A DNA stretch of 64,000 nucleotides. Origin: Niastella sp. OAS944 (lineage in GTDB: Bacteria; Bacteroidota; Bacteroidia; Chitinophagales; Chitinophagaceae). Positions 1-10,800 of the stretch are shown here, in pieces (position 1 is the stretch's first letter; each line of letters opens with the position of its first letter). The notes under the pieces were generated by a model, which worked only from the letters and a program-made list of their open reading frames with translations, searched no databases and was not told the origin of the DNA. The DNA is taken from positions 1 through 64,000 of the forward strand of contig JANUBW010000010.1 in NCBI GenBank assembly GCA_024809215.1, written 5' to 3'. The position numbers and the translations under genes are program-made.

Positions 1-88
1 TTCACCTCTTCCCATCCCGAACAGAGAAGTTAAGCCCCTCATGGCCGATGGTACTGCACAACAATGCGGGAGAGTAGGTAGCTGCCAT
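1..88 (+). rRNA. rrf: 5S ribosomal RNA, 3' part
   Basis: The first bases match the conserved middle and 3' half of bacterial 5S rRNA: CCGAACAGAGAAGTTAAG in loop B/helix III, then GCCGATGGTACT and GGGAGAGTAGGT of the E loop and helix IV. The 5' end lies outside the window, so this is the tail of an rRNA operon read left to right. The 3' end is placed by eye near GCTGCCAT. A terminator follows at once. Confidence 0.93.
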
Positions 89-98
89 ATTTATTGCA

Positions 99-140
99 AA
101 AAAGCCTTTTAACTTATGTTAAGAGGCTTTTTGCTTTTTA
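99..140 (+). terminator. Rho-independent terminator of the rRNA operon
   Basis: Arms at 99-113 and 118-132 pair over 15 bp with one G-T wobble and a TTAT loop. A T-rich tail (GCTTTTTA) follows. It sits about 10 bases after the 5S end. Confidence 0.85.
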
Positions 141-408
141 GACCGTCTTCCACGGCAATCGTGAATCGGCAATCGGCAATGACTCGCGATATTTAAGGCC
201 TCGCGTTCGTGAAACGGCAAACGTGAAACGTGAAATCCTGTGCTGCATCATAAGCAATAGCTGACCTCCCTAAATGCGACATCGCCCTCCAATTTTAATA
301 CTGCTGGCAATTAATCGCAAGTCGTGAACTGTGAACTGAACAACTGAATAACTAAGTTTGCTATCAGGTTTAAGCACTACTATGCATGCTGGAGAAAACA
401 ACTCACTA
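141..408. repeat. Intergenic degenerate word repeats
   Basis: There is no convincing gene here. Short words recur in drifting copies: 'aatcg/aatcggc' near 155-180, 'cgtgaaac/ggcaaacgtgaaac' near 208-236, and 'gtgaactgtgaactgaac' near 323-342. Similar but differently worded gaps follow most genes of the first glycan locus. The leader of the GH76 gene lies at the right end. Confidence 0.5.
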
Positions 409-1497
409 ATGAACCTGATTCAAACAACACTACTAACAATAGCACTCTGCACCAGTCTACAATTATCTGCCCAAAAAAGAAACTGGTCAAGTTCCGCCGA
501 TAGCGCACAACAGGCCCTCACCACACAGTACTGGTCAACAGAGGAGAAATATTACAAACACAATAATGATAATAACACCGGTTTCGATTACTGGTGGAAT
601 GCTCATGCGCTCGATGTGCTGGTTGATGGCTACATCCGCACAAAAGACCCCGCTTATACTGCCCGCATGAAACAACTGCTTACAGGCATGCATAAAAAGA
701 ATGGCAACAAATGGGAGAACAATTACTACGATGATATGGAATGGCTGGCCATAGCCTGTATACGGGCTTATGAAGCCACTAAAGATGCATCATTCAAAGA
801 ACTGGCCCAGGAACTATGGACGTTGATAAAAACCGGCTGGAGCGATGTACACGGCGGCGGTATTATGTGGGCAAAAGATCATCCCAATGCAAAGAACTCC
901 TGCGCCAACGGACCTGCCATTATCATTGCAGCACGGTTATATAAACTAAATAAGAATAGCGATGATCTTACCTGGGCAAAGAAGATCTACAACTGGCAAC
1001 AGGCCACTTTAATTGATACTACCCGCGGTCTTGCATATGATCATGTTGGCAATACCAAAGAAAGCGCCATCTATACATACAACCAGGGCACCTGGCTGGG
1101 CGGTGCATTGGAACTATATACCATCACTAAAGACAAACAATATTTGCAGGCTGCCATCCGCAACGCCAATTACGTCATCAACGACACACAACGGTTCTCA
1201 CCCAATGGTATTTTAAAAGGCGAAAATTCGGGCGACGGCGGTTTGTTCAAAGGTATATTCATTCGCTACTTTGTACAGCTGATTTTACATGGCAAACTCG
1301 ACAGTTATACCAAAGCGTTATATCTGAAATATTTAAAAGCCAATGGCGAAAGCCTGCTCGATAAAGCCACCCTTAGGCCTGTGTATTTATTTGGAACAAA
1401 CTGGGTTTCTATGCCCGCCTCGCCAAAACAAGATTGTTCAATACAATTAAGTGGCATTATGTTATTAGAGGCCCTTGCTTTATTGAATGCGAAGTAG
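409..1497 (+). CDS. GH76 alpha-1,6-mannanase, secreted
   Basis: Predicted endo-alpha-1,6-mannanase of glycoside hydrolase family 76, cutting the backbone of fungal-type alpha-mannan. The protein starts with a signal peptide (MNLIQTTLLTIALCTSLQLSAQ). An all-alpha catalytic domain of the family's usual size (about 350 residues) follows. The paired catalytic aspartates of the family are visible in NNYYDDMEWLAIA (Asp108-Asp109 from this start), and NQGTWLGGALELY matches another conserved block. I chose ATG 409 because it leads straight into the signal peptide; ATG 382 and TTG 358 in the same frame would add 9 or 17 non-signal residues. The GH125 gene downstream in the same direction supports mannan use. 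Family assignment is firm; the exact linkage is inferred. Confidence 0.9.
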   Translation: MNLIQTTLLTIALCTSLQLSAQKRNWSSSADSAQQALTTQYWSTEEKYYKHNNDNNTGFDYWWNAHALDVLVDGYIRTKDPAYTARMKQLLTGMHKKNGNKWENNYYDDMEWLAIACIRAYEATKDASFKELAQELWTLIKTGWSDVHGGGIMWAKDHPNAKNSCANGPAIIIAARLYKLNKNSDDLTWAKKIYNWQQATLIDTTRGLAYDHVGNTKESAIYTYNQGTWLGGALELYTITKDKQYLQAAIRNANYVINDTQRFSPNGILKGENSGDGGLFKGIFIRYFVQLILHGKLDSYTKALYLKYLKANGESLLDKATLRPVYLFGTNWVSMPASPKQDCSIQLSGIMLLEALALLNAK

Positions 1498-1655
1498 GAG
1501 GTAGGAGGCAAGAGGTAAGAAGTGCCGGAAAATTATTAGGTTTAACATTAAAGCTCTTCATACTTCATAATTCCTACTTCTTAATTCGCAAAACTATGTT
1601 CTCAATGTTTAATATTAGCTAAACACTTAGTTTTACAGCATCAAATATGTCACAT
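1498..1655. repeat. Intergenic word repeat with imperfect dyad
   Basis: Right after the GH76 stop, 'gaggtaggaggcaagaggtaag' is followed by its rough complement 'cttcatacttcataattcctacttctt' near 1557-1583, so the gap can fold into an imperfect hairpin. There is no T-run, so it is not a classical terminator. It is one of the family of gap repeats in this locus. Confidence 0.45.
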
Positions 1656-3077
1656 ATGAAAAGGCGCTCCTTCATACAGCAGTCCACCCTGGCAGGCGCA
1701 GGCTTGTTATTAGGCAATAAATATGGATTTGCAGGTACTAACGAACCACTGCAATTCCCCGTAGTACGTACCCCGGCAGATAAAAGGAATTTTACAAGTG
1801 AAGCAGTAGAAAAAGCAATTAAAGAATTTCAGGCAAATGTTAAACAACCCGAATTAGCCTGGTTGTTTGAGAACTGTTTCCCCAATACGCTTGATACCAC
1901 AGTACATCATAGCACCCAGAACGGCCGGCCCGAAACTTATGTGATCACCGGCGATATAGATGCCATGTGGCTGCGCGACAGCAGTGCCCAGGTTTGGCCT
2001 TATCTGGCGTTTATGTCGCAAGATAAACCCCTGCAGCAATTGATTGCCGGTGTTATCAATAAACAAACAGCCTGCATTCTGAAAGATCCCTATGCCAATG
2101 CTTTTTATAACGACCCGCAAAAGAAAAGCGAATGGGAGCACGATCATACCGACATGAAAGCCGGCGTACATGAGCGCAAATGGGAGATCGATTCATTGTG
2201 TTACCCAATCAGGCTGGCTTATCATTACTGGAAGCAAACAGGCGATAAGGCGCCCTTCGATGCACAATGGCAACAGGCCATCAAAACCATCTATACAGTA
2301 TTTCGCGATCAGCAACGCAAGAACGGACATGGCTCTTACAAGTTCCAGCGCACCACACCACATGCAACTGATACCTTGCCTATGAGTGGTTACGGTTATC
2401 CGGTAAAACCGGTTGGACTGATCTGTTCTGCCTTCCGCCCCAGTGACGATGCAACGGTGTATTCTTTCCTGATTCCCTCTAACTTCTTTGCAGTAGTAAG
2501 CCTGCGTCAGGCAGCTGAAATGCTTACTGCCATAGCAAAGGATACAACAACCGCAGCGCAATTAACTGCACTGGCCAATGAAGTAGAGAAAGCATTACAA
2601 CAATATGCCATTGTAGACCATAAAACATTTGGCAAAATATATGCGTACGAAGTGAATGGCTTTGGTAGTTATAATTTAATGGATGACGCCAACGTGCCCA
2701 GTCTGCTCGCGATGCCTTACCTCGGTTCGGCAAAAGCAACTGACCCTATTTATCGTAATACCCGGCGCTTCGTATTATCATCCGACAATCCATTCTTCTT
2801 TAAAGGAACTGCCGGCGAAGGCATTGGCGGACCGCACGTAGGTTATGATATGATTTGGCCCATGTCTATCATTATGCGTGGCCTTACCAGCACCAGCGAT
2901 GAAGAAATAAAAAGCTGTATCCAACTGCTACAAAAAACACATGCCGGTACCGGTTTTATGCATGAGTCTTTTCATAAAGACGACCCGAAGAAATTTAGCC
3001 GTAGTTGGTTTGCCTGGGCAAATACCTTGTTTGGAGAGCTCCTCTGGAAGACTTATAAAGAGAAGAAACTAATGTGA
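1656..3077 (+). CDS. GH125 exo-alpha-1,6-mannosidase
   Basis: Predicted exo-acting alpha-1,6-mannosidase (GH125, formerly DUF1237) that would release mannose from the oligomers made by the GH76 enzyme upstream. The N terminus is a Tat-like signal with the twin-arginine motif KRRSFIQQSTLAGAGLLLG. Conserved family blocks are visible: ETYVITGDIDAMWLRDS (about 100 residues in) and GEGIGGPHVGYDMIWPMS near the C terminus. Length (about 470 residues) is normal. ATG 1656 begins directly with the Tat signal; ATG 1647 in frame adds only three residues. The gap from GH76 is filled with repeats, so co-transcription is likely but not proven. Confidence 0.92.
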   Translation: MKRRSFIQQSTLAGAGLLLGNKYGFAGTNEPLQFPVVRTPADKRNFTSEAVEKAIKEFQANVKQPELAWLFENCFPNTLDTTVHHSTQNGRPETYVITGDIDAMWLRDSSAQVWPYLAFMSQDKPLQQLIAGVINKQTACILKDPYANAFYNDPQKKSEWEHDHTDMKAGVHERKWEIDSLCYPIRLAYHYWKQTGDKAPFDAQWQQAIKTIYTVFRDQQRKNGHGSYKFQRTTPHATDTLPMSGYGYPVKPVGLICSAFRPSDDATVYSFLIPSNFFAVVSLRQAAEMLTAIAKDTTTAAQLTALANEVEKALQQYAIVDHKTFGKIYAYEVNGFGSYNLMDDANVPSLLAMPYLGSAKATDPIYRNTRRFVLSSDNPFFFKGTAGEGIGGPHVGYDMIWPMSIIMRGLTSTSDEEIKSCIQLLQKTHAGTGFMHESFHKDDPKKFSRSWFAWANTLFGELLWKTYKEKKLM

Positions 3078-3083
3078 TAATTC

Positions 3084-3134
3084 GATAATGTGATAATGAA
3101 TACAAATACAACTGTATTTCATTATCACATTATC
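3084..3134. repeat. Long hairpin between convergent genes
   Basis: Arms 3084-3104 and 3113-3134 pair over 21 bp with a single bulged base, around loop AATACAAC. The arms are built from the word GATAATG/CATTATC. It lies between the convergent GH125 and DUF6528-like genes and could end transcription both ways, though it lacks a run of T. More copies of the same word extend to about 3157. Confidence 0.65.
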
Positions 3135-3157
3135 ATATTAGCTAATTATCACATTAA

Positions 3158-4183
3158 CTAATGGGTGCATTCATGAAACGAATCACCATCAGGATAGCTA
3201 AACAAATTCACCAACTTCCATCTTGCTTTATACATCCCAAAGCTGGTGTTTTTGAAAACGGTAGCTCCGTTTAGATCGGTGATCACATCGGTACGCCATG
3301 TTTCACCGCCATTGCCATTGGCTTTATCAATAATGGTAGTATAACCACTGGGGCCACTGCTGATTGATTTTACCGCAGTGATATTAGCACCAGCTGAATT
3401 TTTTATAAGGGTGAATACACCTGTGTTTACATTGAACTTATACACGTGATTGCTGTTCGATAACCAAAGATCGGTAGTGCTGCCATGTACGGGGAACAGC
3501 TCATGCGCATTACCCTCGGGCATGGTGTATGTCTTTTGCAACGTAAGCACCGGACTGCCACAGCTGTTATTATAACTAAACGCTTTCAATTTATCTTTAC
3601 CGGCTGCCCATAACCATTTATGCGCTTTGTCCCACACCACATTGTGCACATCTTCAAACAGTACCTTACCCCCTTGTTTGCTTTCATCATTAATATACGA
3701 GTCGGTGGTGAATATCAGTAAGTAACCGCCCGTACTGGAAGCCGTTACCACATTACCATTGGGCAGCACTTCTGCCGAATGGGTATTGCCGCCGGCATAA
3801 TCGTACCAAATGGCTTTTTTGGTACTCACATTGATGATAGCCACACCGCCACCCGATGCGGTGGCCAGAATGTATTTACCGCTATAAATAGGTTTGGCTT
3901 CGCTGAGGTTCGTGAACCAGCCTTGTGCACCCGAGCGTATCATGGCATAGGAGGCCGTTGGCTTCCATTCCCAGGTAATGGCATTGCCATTGGCCACATC
4001 AACCATTACAATACGCGAATTCTTTTGGTCGCAAATGATCATTTCTTTGGCGGTAGCTTCTGTAACTGCTTCTGTAGTGATTAATTCACTGGCATCATCG
4101 TTAGAACGCTGTTCCACTTTCCGGCTGCAACCCAATGCAAATACCAGGGAAACGACCAGCGAAAAGGAAAAGATTTTTCTCAT
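3158..4183 (-). CDS. Secreted lipoprotein, DUF6528-like beta-propeller
   Basis: A lipoprotein by its signal peptide and lipobox (LVFALGCSRK). After a short linker come repeated strand patterns of about 45 residues, such as EMIICDQKNSRIVMVDV, YILATASGGGVAIINV and WLWAAGKDKLKAFSY, typical of a WD40/propeller fold. I recognise it as similar to the DUF6528 group, which has no known activity. The gene is convergent with GH125 and divergent from GH78, within the glycan locus, so a role in glycan binding or cleavage at the cell surface is an inference. The C terminus ends SFHECTH, with no sorting domain. Confidence 0.6.
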   Translation of the reverse strand: MRKIFSFSLVVSLVFALGCSRKVEQRSNDDASELITTEAVTEATAKEMIICDQKNSRIVMVDVANGNAITWEWKPTASYAMIRSGAQGWFTNLSEAKPIYSGKYILATASGGGVAIINVSTKKAIWYDYAGGNTHSAEVLPNGNVVTASSTGGYLLIFTTDSYINDESKQGGKVLFEDVHNVVWDKAHKWLWAAGKDKLKAFSYNNSCGSPVLTLQKTYTMPEGNAHELFPVHGSTTDLWLSNSNHVYKFNVNTGVFTLIKNSAGANITAVKSISSGPSGYTTIIDKANGNGGETWRTDVITDLNGATVFKNTSFGMYKARWKLVNLFSYPDGDSFHECTH

Positions 4184-4393
4184 AGTTAATCGTTTATTAA
4201 ATAAAATGGTTACGACTTAAAATAGTGCCAACCGGAAACAATCGCGAACTAAAGATTTACACAATCAGCATGTTGTTGTACATACAGGCTGTATATATAG
4301 TGAATTATCTAATAATAGTAAAACCACCATAACGCACAAAATCGCATCAATTTCATGCTAAATCTTTATTTTCATCACAAACTAAGCTGCTAA

Positions 4394-7027
4394 ATGGCTA
4401 CTCTTTCTTTTCGGCTAACATTATTATTGCTGTTCTCTGTACTATTTTCGGTTGCACAACCCGTTTGTTTACCCGTAGACCTTCAATGCGAATACCTGAA
4501 GAACCCATTGGGTATAGATGCTGTACACCCGCGCTTTATATGGAAGTTAAAAGACGCCCGTAAAGGCGCGGCGCAAACGGCATATCAACTTATTGTAGGC
4601 ACCGATTCGCAGGCGGTTAGCAAAGGCGCCGGCGACTACTGGCAAACCAGCCAGGTAAACAGTGATGCGCAATTGGTGAATTATGAGGGCAAACAATTAC
4701 AGCCTTTTACAAAATATTATTATGCGGTAAAAGTGTGGGACCATAATAAACAAGCCTCGCCATTATCTGCAGTTAATAGTTTTGAAACAGGTATGATGCA
4801 CATGGGCAACTGGCAGGGAGCCTGGATCAGCGACAGTCGCGACATAACCGTAAAACCCGCCTCGTATTTTAGAAAGATATTTACAATTAATAAAAAGATC
4901 AAACGGGCCCGGGCTTATATTGCCGTGGCCGGTTTGTATGAATTATACTTCAACGGTACAAAGATCGGTAACCATCGCCTTGACCCAATGTACACGCGGT
5001 TCGACAGACGCACACTCTACCTCACCCATGATATAACCACTCAATTACGAAATGGGAAGAATGCCATTGGTGTTTTGCTGGGTAATGGCTGGTACAATCA
5101 CCAGTCAACCGCCGTATGGGATTTTCATAAAGCGCCCTGGCGCAACCGCCCTGCATTTTGTATGGATGTGCGAATTACTTATGAAGATGGAAGTGTAGAA
5201 ACGGTAAGCACCGGAAAAGATTGGAAAACCGCGTTAAGCCCCATTATCTTCAACAGCATTTACACAGGCGAACATTATAATGCACAACTGGAGCAACCCG
5301 GTTGGTGCACACCAGGTTTCGATGATTCAAAATGGAATACCGCCGTTTATCGTGCAGCGCCTTCTTCGAATATTGTAGCGCAGGTAATGCAACCCATTCG
5401 CGCAGTGGAAACGGTTCTCACCAAATCTGTACGGGTTTTTAACGATACCAATTATGTGTTTAACCTGGGCAGAAATATTTCAGGTGTTAGCCGCATTACG
5501 GTAAAAGCGCCTGCAGGAACGGTTATCAGGTTAAAACATGGGGAGCGGTTATTACCGAATGGGCATGTTGATCAATCGAACATTGATGTACATTACCGGC
5601 CCGTTGGTACCGATGATCCTTTTGCTACAGATATTTTTATTACCAATGGAAAAGGGGAGGAAAGTTTTTCGCCCCGGTTTAACTACAAGGGATTTCAGTA
5701 TGTTGAAGTTACCAGCAGTGCGCGAATTACACTGAATAAAAACAGCCTCACCGGTTATTTCATGCACAGCGATGTACCACCGGTTGGTACATTTACCACA
5801 TCGAATGCCACCATCAATAAAATATGGCAGGCAACCAATAATTCATACCTCAGTAATTTATTTGGTTATCCTACAGACTGTCCGCAACGCGAAAAGAATG
5901 GCTGGACGGGCGACGCCCATATTGCCAGCGAGACGGGTTTGTACGGTTTTGACGGGATCACCATTTATGAAAAATGGCTGGCCGATCACCAGGATGAACA
6001 AAAAAGCAATGGCGTACTGCCTTCCATCATCCCTACCGGCGGCTGGGGATACGAATGGGGCAATGGCCCCGACTGGACGAGCACCATCGCCATTATTCCC
6101 TGGAATATTTATTTGTTCTATGGCGACACTACTTTGTTATCGCGTTGTTACAATAACATAAAGCTGTATGTTGATAATATCGATCAGCAATATGCAACTG
6201 GTTTAACCATCTGGGGACTGGGCGATTGGGTGCCGGTAAGATCAAAAACACCGGTTGAGCTTACGTCATCTATCTATTATTATGTTGATGCCAGCATTCT
6301 GGCCAAAGCGGCCCATTTGCTCGGCCGCCAAAAAGATGCAGAGAAATATACCGCCCTTGCTACTAAGATCAGGAATGCCATCAATAGCAAATATCTTAAT
6401 ACTACAACCGGTATTTATGGCAATGGGGTTCAAACCGAATTAAGTGCACCGCTTTGCTGGGGTATAGTACCCGACTCCTTACGGTATAAAGTAGCCGCTA
6501 ACCTGGCCAGCCGGGTACGGGCCGATAGCAATCATCTCGATGTAGGATTGTTAGGTACAAAGGCCATCTTAAATGCCCTGAGTGAAAATGGTTATGCCGA
6601 TGTAGCGTATACTGTTGCTGCACAAAAAACTTTTCCCAGCTGGGGTTGGTGGATCGTAAATGGCGCCACTACTTTATATGAGAACTGGCCCATCGACGCC
6701 AAAAGCGACATCTCGCTTAATCATATTATGTTTGGTGAAATTGGCGCCTGGTTGTACAAAGCATTAGGTGGTATAAAACCCGACCCCGCCAAACCTGGAT
6801 TTAAAAATATTCTGTTACAACCGCATTTTGTTTCGGCACTTAACCACTGCGAAACTACCCATCAATCGCCCTACGGTACTATTGTATCGTCGTGGAAAAG
6901 AATTGGGAAGAAGATTTTGTATACGGTGGTTGTGCCGGCTAATAGTACTGCCACACTTACCCTGGATGGTAAAAAAGAAAGTTTGGTGGCTGGGAAGTAT
7001 ACCTTTGAAATTAAAAATGAGAAATGA
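4394..7027 (+). CDS. GH78 alpha-L-rhamnosidase, secreted
   Basis: A large (877-residue) alpha-L-rhamnosidase, family GH78. It has a signal peptide, a Bac_rhamnosidase N-terminal Fn3-like domain starting at LQCEYLKNPLGIDAVHPRFIW, then beta domains, then the (alpha/alpha)6 catalytic barrel. The family hallmark CPQREKNGWTGDAH spans residues 496-510 and supplies acidic catalytic-site residues. The C-terminal beta-sandwich block (SYNHxMFG type) is seen as SLNHIMFGEIGAWLYKALGG. It would remove terminal alpha-L-rhamnose in the periplasm or outside the cell. It stands alone on its strand, with the sensor/regulator pair convergent downstream. Family call is firm. Confidence 0.95.
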   Translation: MATLSFRLTLLLLFSVLFSVAQPVCLPVDLQCEYLKNPLGIDAVHPRFIWKLKDARKGAAQTAYQLIVGTDSQAVSKGAGDYWQTSQVNSDAQLVNYEGKQLQPFTKYYYAVKVWDHNKQASPLSAVNSFETGMMHMGNWQGAWISDSRDITVKPASYFRKIFTINKKIKRARAYIAVAGLYELYFNGTKIGNHRLDPMYTRFDRRTLYLTHDITTQLRNGKNAIGVLLGNGWYNHQSTAVWDFHKAPWRNRPAFCMDVRITYEDGSVETVSTGKDWKTALSPIIFNSIYTGEHYNAQLEQPGWCTPGFDDSKWNTAVYRAAPSSNIVAQVMQPIRAVETVLTKSVRVFNDTNYVFNLGRNISGVSRITVKAPAGTVIRLKHGERLLPNGHVDQSNIDVHYRPVGTDDPFATDIFITNGKGEESFSPRFNYKGFQYVEVTSSARITLNKNSLTGYFMHSDVPPVGTFTTSNATINKIWQATNNSYLSNLFGYPTDCPQREKNGWTGDAHIASETGLYGFDGITIYEKWLADHQDEQKSNGVLPSIIPTGGWGYEWGNGPDWTSTIAIIPWNIYLFYGDTTLLSRCYNNIKLYVDNIDQQYATGLTIWGLGDWVPVRSKTPVELTSSIYYYVDASILAKAAHLLGRQKDAEKYTALATKIRNAINSKYLNTTTGIYGNGVQTELSAPLCWGIVPDSLRYKVAANLASRVRADSNHLDVGLLGTKAILNALSENGYADVAYTVAAQKTFPSWGWWIVNGATTLYENWPIDAKSDISLNHIMFGEIGAWLYKALGGIKPDPAKPGFKNILLQPHFVSALNHCETTHQSPYGTIVSSWKRIGKKILYTVVVPANSTATLTLDGKKESLVAGKYTFEIKNEK

Positions 7028-7128
7028 AAAATGAGAAATGAAAAATGTGAAATGAAAAATGTGAAATGAAAAAGGAATACAAAAAATGTATTTACTTTTT
7101 AATTCTTCATTTCTCTGTTTTTAATTTT
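7028..7128. repeat. Convergent-gap word repeat
   Basis: Some five drifting copies of 'gaaaaatg/gaaatg' follow the GH78 stop. Then comes a central AATACA-AAAAA-TGTATT turn and complementary 'cttcatttct/tttttcat' words up to the regulator gene. It makes a long imperfect hairpin between two convergent genes. No gene is present. Confidence 0.55.
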
Positions 7129-7896
7129 TCATTTATGTTTTTGCATGGCATAATCCGTAGGCGTAACCCCAAACTGTTTATGAAAATTACGGGCGAAATT
7201 GCTTTGTGAGCTATAACCGGTCATAGCGGCAATTTCATACATTTTATAATCACCCGAGGCCAGCAGTTCCGCAGCTTTCTTTAAGCGCGTGATGTTGATA
7301 AGCTCAATGGGGGTAAGGTCAGAGATGGCTTTTATTTTCCGGTACAAAGTAACCCGGCTCATATTCATATGGCGCGCCAGTTGCTCCACATCCAGTTCTA
7401 CCTCCTCAATATGTTCAATAATGGTTTCATGCAATGTGGTGAGGAAGCTTTCATCGGCCCTTGTATGTGCAATACTATTAATGTGAACCAACGGCGTGCG
7501 GGCGAAATATTCCCTTGTCATATTTCGGTTCGCCAGTAAACTGGCTATTTGCGCCAACAGATGTTCCTTCGAAAAAGGTTTTTCAATATAAGCGTCGGCG
7601 CCCAGCTCAAGCCCCTGTACTTTCGATTGAAGGGTATTTTTAGCTGTAAGCAGTATTACCGGTATATGTGAAAATTCTACATTTGATTTTATCAGCGAGC
7701 ACAGTTCAAACCCATCCATTTCGGGCATCATTACATCGCTGATGATCAATTGTACGGCGTTTGAGCCAAGCGCATGCAGTGCTTCTTCACCATTCGATTT
7801 TTTCAGCACAGCATATTTATGTTGCAAAATCCTTTCCAGGAAGTCAAGAATTTCTTCTTCATCGTCAACTAACAGAATCAGTGGTTGGGTGCTCAT
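7129..7896 (-). CDS. Response regulator, REC + AraC-type HTH
   Basis: Two-part regulator. Residues 6-120 form a receiver domain with acidic pair Asp11-Asp12, phosphoacceptor Asp54 in IISDVMMPEMDG, and the conserved lysine in EKPF. Residues about 155-255 form an AraC-type double helix-turn-helix (MSRVTLYRKIKA, then the signature around GYSSQSNFARNFHKQFGVTP). In most Bacteroidota glycan loci these two domains are fused to the C terminus of the sensor kinase; here they are a separate protein. The start ATG overlaps the kinase stop codon as ATGA at 7893-7896, so translation is probably coupled. It likely activates the SusCD-containing operon in response to the kinase. Confidence 0.93.
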   Translation of the reverse strand: MSTQPLILLVDDEEEILDFLERILQHKYAVLKKSNGEEALHALGSNAVQLIISDVMMPEMDGFELCSLIKSNVEFSHIPVILLTAKNTLQSKVQGLELGADAYIEKPFSKEHLLAQIASLLANRNMTREYFARTPLVHINSIAHTRADESFLTTLHETIIEHIEEVELDVEQLARHMNMSRVTLYRKIKAISDLTPIELINITRLKKAAELLASGDYKMYEIAAMTGYSSQSNFARNFHKQFGVTPTDYAMQKHK

Positions 7897-10800
7897 TCAG
7901 TTTTTTTCTTTTTGGCAGGCGGTTGTAATGGTAATTTAAGTACAAATATGTTTAGCTCAAAGGAATTCTCTTTTACATACAACTGCCCCTGGTGCAACAG
8001 GGTAAGCGAACGCGCCAGGGTAAGGCCAATGCCCGTACCTTTTTGTTTTATATTCTCCTTTATCCGGTAAAATGGTTCAAAAATAAGCTCGCGCATGGCT
8101 ATCGGGATGGATACGCCGTCGTTGGCAATCTCAAAAGTAAAATAGGGATCGTCTTTTTGCACCGGGTGCAATTGTGCCGTTATCTGTTTATCGGCATATT
8201 TCACGGCATTGCTAAACAGGTTGTACAATATTTTGTTCAGCGCATCCTCATCAACAAAGGCCACCACCGGCGAGTCGGGTAATACCAACGTGTATTGCAG
8301 GTTTCGTTTTTTAGCCTGCAGTTGAAAACTGCTATACACTTCCTGCATCAGTTCGGTAATGTTCACCTTTGTAAAATCAAGACTGAAACCCTTTGCTTCG
8401 GTTTGGCGAAAGTCAAGTATTTGCGTTACCAGCGTCATCAACCGGTTGGTGTTGCGCTCCATCATATTCACATCTTCTTTTATATCGGGCAGTTCATGTA
8501 TTTTCTCCATCAGGTTTTCTACCGGCCCTTTTATAAGGGTAAGCGGTGTTCTTATTTCATGCGCCACATTGGTAAAGAATTCGAACTTGGCCTCGTAGAT
8601 CTCTTTTTCTTTTTTCTCCTGCGATCGTTTGTGATAGTGTTGAATTACCAGGTACACCAGGCTTACAACTACTGCGGAATAAATTAACCACGCCCACCAG
8701 GTGTTATAAAAAGGCGGCGTAATAATAATGTGCAACAATTTTTCCTGGCTCCAGCGGCCATTGGTAGCTGCGGTCAGGCGAAAGGTGTATTGTCCCGGCG
8801 CCAGGTTGGTGAAATACACTTTGCGGTTGGTTGAAAGGTATGTCCAGTTTTTATCGAGCCCTTCCATCGTGTATTTGTATTCGGTGATCTCCGGACTGGT
8901 ATAACTCAACGCGGCAAAATCAATACTGAATGATGATGCGTCGTAGGGGAGGGTAATGCTATGGGTATAAAGAATAGATTGTTTTAAAGGCGAATGGTCT
9001 TTTTCAATCAGCAGTTCTTTATTATGCACCTGAAAGCCGGTAATGTATACGGGGGGAATGATCTTGCTGCTATCAAAATCCTCAGGGCGAAATGAGATCA
9101 TTCCCTTTATGCAACCAAAATACAATTTGCCGCTGGCATCTTTATATCCACTGTTGTAATTGAACTGGTCGTACAAAAGGCCATTGGCCTTTGTGTAAAG
9201 TGTCATGTGTTGCGAAACAGGATCGAGGTGTACCAGTCCTTTAGAAGTTGTGATCCACAGCTGACGGTTGTTATCTTCCACCACCTTAAATACAAAATTA
9301 CTGGGCATACCGTTCTGGGTGGTATAGCGTTTTATATGTTTTCGGCTCACATCCAGCTTGCACAGTCCGCCCCCTTCGGTAGCTATCCAAATATTTTGTT
9401 TACTGTCTTCGCAAACGGCGTTAATGTCGTCTATCGATAAACTATTGGTATCGGCCGGGTTGTTCACTAACTGACCCCATCGCCTTGTTGGCGGGTCGTA
9501 ATATAAAAGTCCGCGGGCGTGGGTTCCCGCCCAAATAATACCGGCATGGTCTTCTGCAATACAACTTATAAACTGACCATCGGGTGTTTCCTTCAGCCAC
9601 TCAAAATTATCTGTCGATTTTTTATACAGATAAATGCCCTGGCCGCTGCCCACATATATATCACCCCGGCGGCTTTGCAGCAACGAAACAATAAAGTTAT
9701 TGCGAAAGGCACAATTGGTTAATTCACTCCCATAGTGTTTTATCACTTTGCCTGTATGGCGGTCCATAATATCGAGGCCATGATCGAGTGTGCCTATCCA
9801 TACTTCATTGCCAAGCACCATAAGGCCATGAATATTATGATATGCAATACCTGTTGGCGTACCCGTTGGTTTAAAATGTGTAAATGCGCCGGTACGCAGG
9901 TTCAGTTTATTTAAACCGGCATCTTCGGTGCCTATCCATAAGTTACCATCGCTGTCTTCACACATTTCGCGTACGGCATTACCACTAATGGTTTGGGTAG
10001 TACGATCGGGAAAGTATTTGGTAAAGGGCGTGAATTGTTTGGGATAATAGTTCACGCCGCCAAAAAAAGTGCCGGCCCATATGCCGCCCTCCCGGTCTTT
10101 ACAAATGGTATATACCGCATTATCCGATAAAGAATACGGATCAGCAAACTGTTTCTTTAAATTGGTGAACTGCCGCGTAATGGTATTATAAATAAAAATG
10201 CCCGATTCGGAAGCAAACCAGTATTCATCATCGGTGACCTTTAAAATATCGCGCACATAAATAGTGGTTTTATCGGCGCTGTATATCAGCAGGTCCGAAT
10301 AAGTGTTGGTATTGGTATTATACAATTTAATGCCCTGGCAGGTGGTGCCTACAAAGATGGCATTGTTGCCGGCCGGGTACATTTTTTTTATAAAACAGGT
10401 GGGCATTTGCGGCGAATGCTCAAACACATTAGGCCCGGTAAAAGTTTGTGTATTGGGGTCGAACCGTTTCAGGTGGCCATCTGCCGTGCCAAACCACATG
10501 TCGCCATTGGCGCTCATACAAAGCGCCGTGGAATGAATATTGGTTTCTGTCGGAAATGTAGTGAGTTTACCGGTGCTTACATTATAGCGGCATACGGTTG
10601 TTATTGAGCGGAACCAAAGCGCACCCTTGCGGTCAATTTGAAGATCGTTGATCTCGGGTAACGAAAGAACGCGCACCAGTCTTTCCTTTGCGTAATCGAA
10701 GCGGTATACGCCGTCCTGTGTGCCTACCCATAAGTTTTCTTTTTCATCGGGAAGAATACAATACACAAAATCTTTTCGCAGCCGGTTGTTGTCGTCGGTC

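Noticed and set aside
1434-1622. Short rightward ORF overlapping the GH76 end and the word repeat.
   Set aside because: It reads through repeat sequence and the GH76 gene in another frame; a shadow.
7893-7920. Possible programmed frameshift joining the kinase and the REC-AraC regulator at the A-rich end (AAAAAAC).
   Set aside because: In the regulator's frame a TGA stands directly before its ATG, so a -1 shift at the A-run would stop at once; no fusion can form this way.
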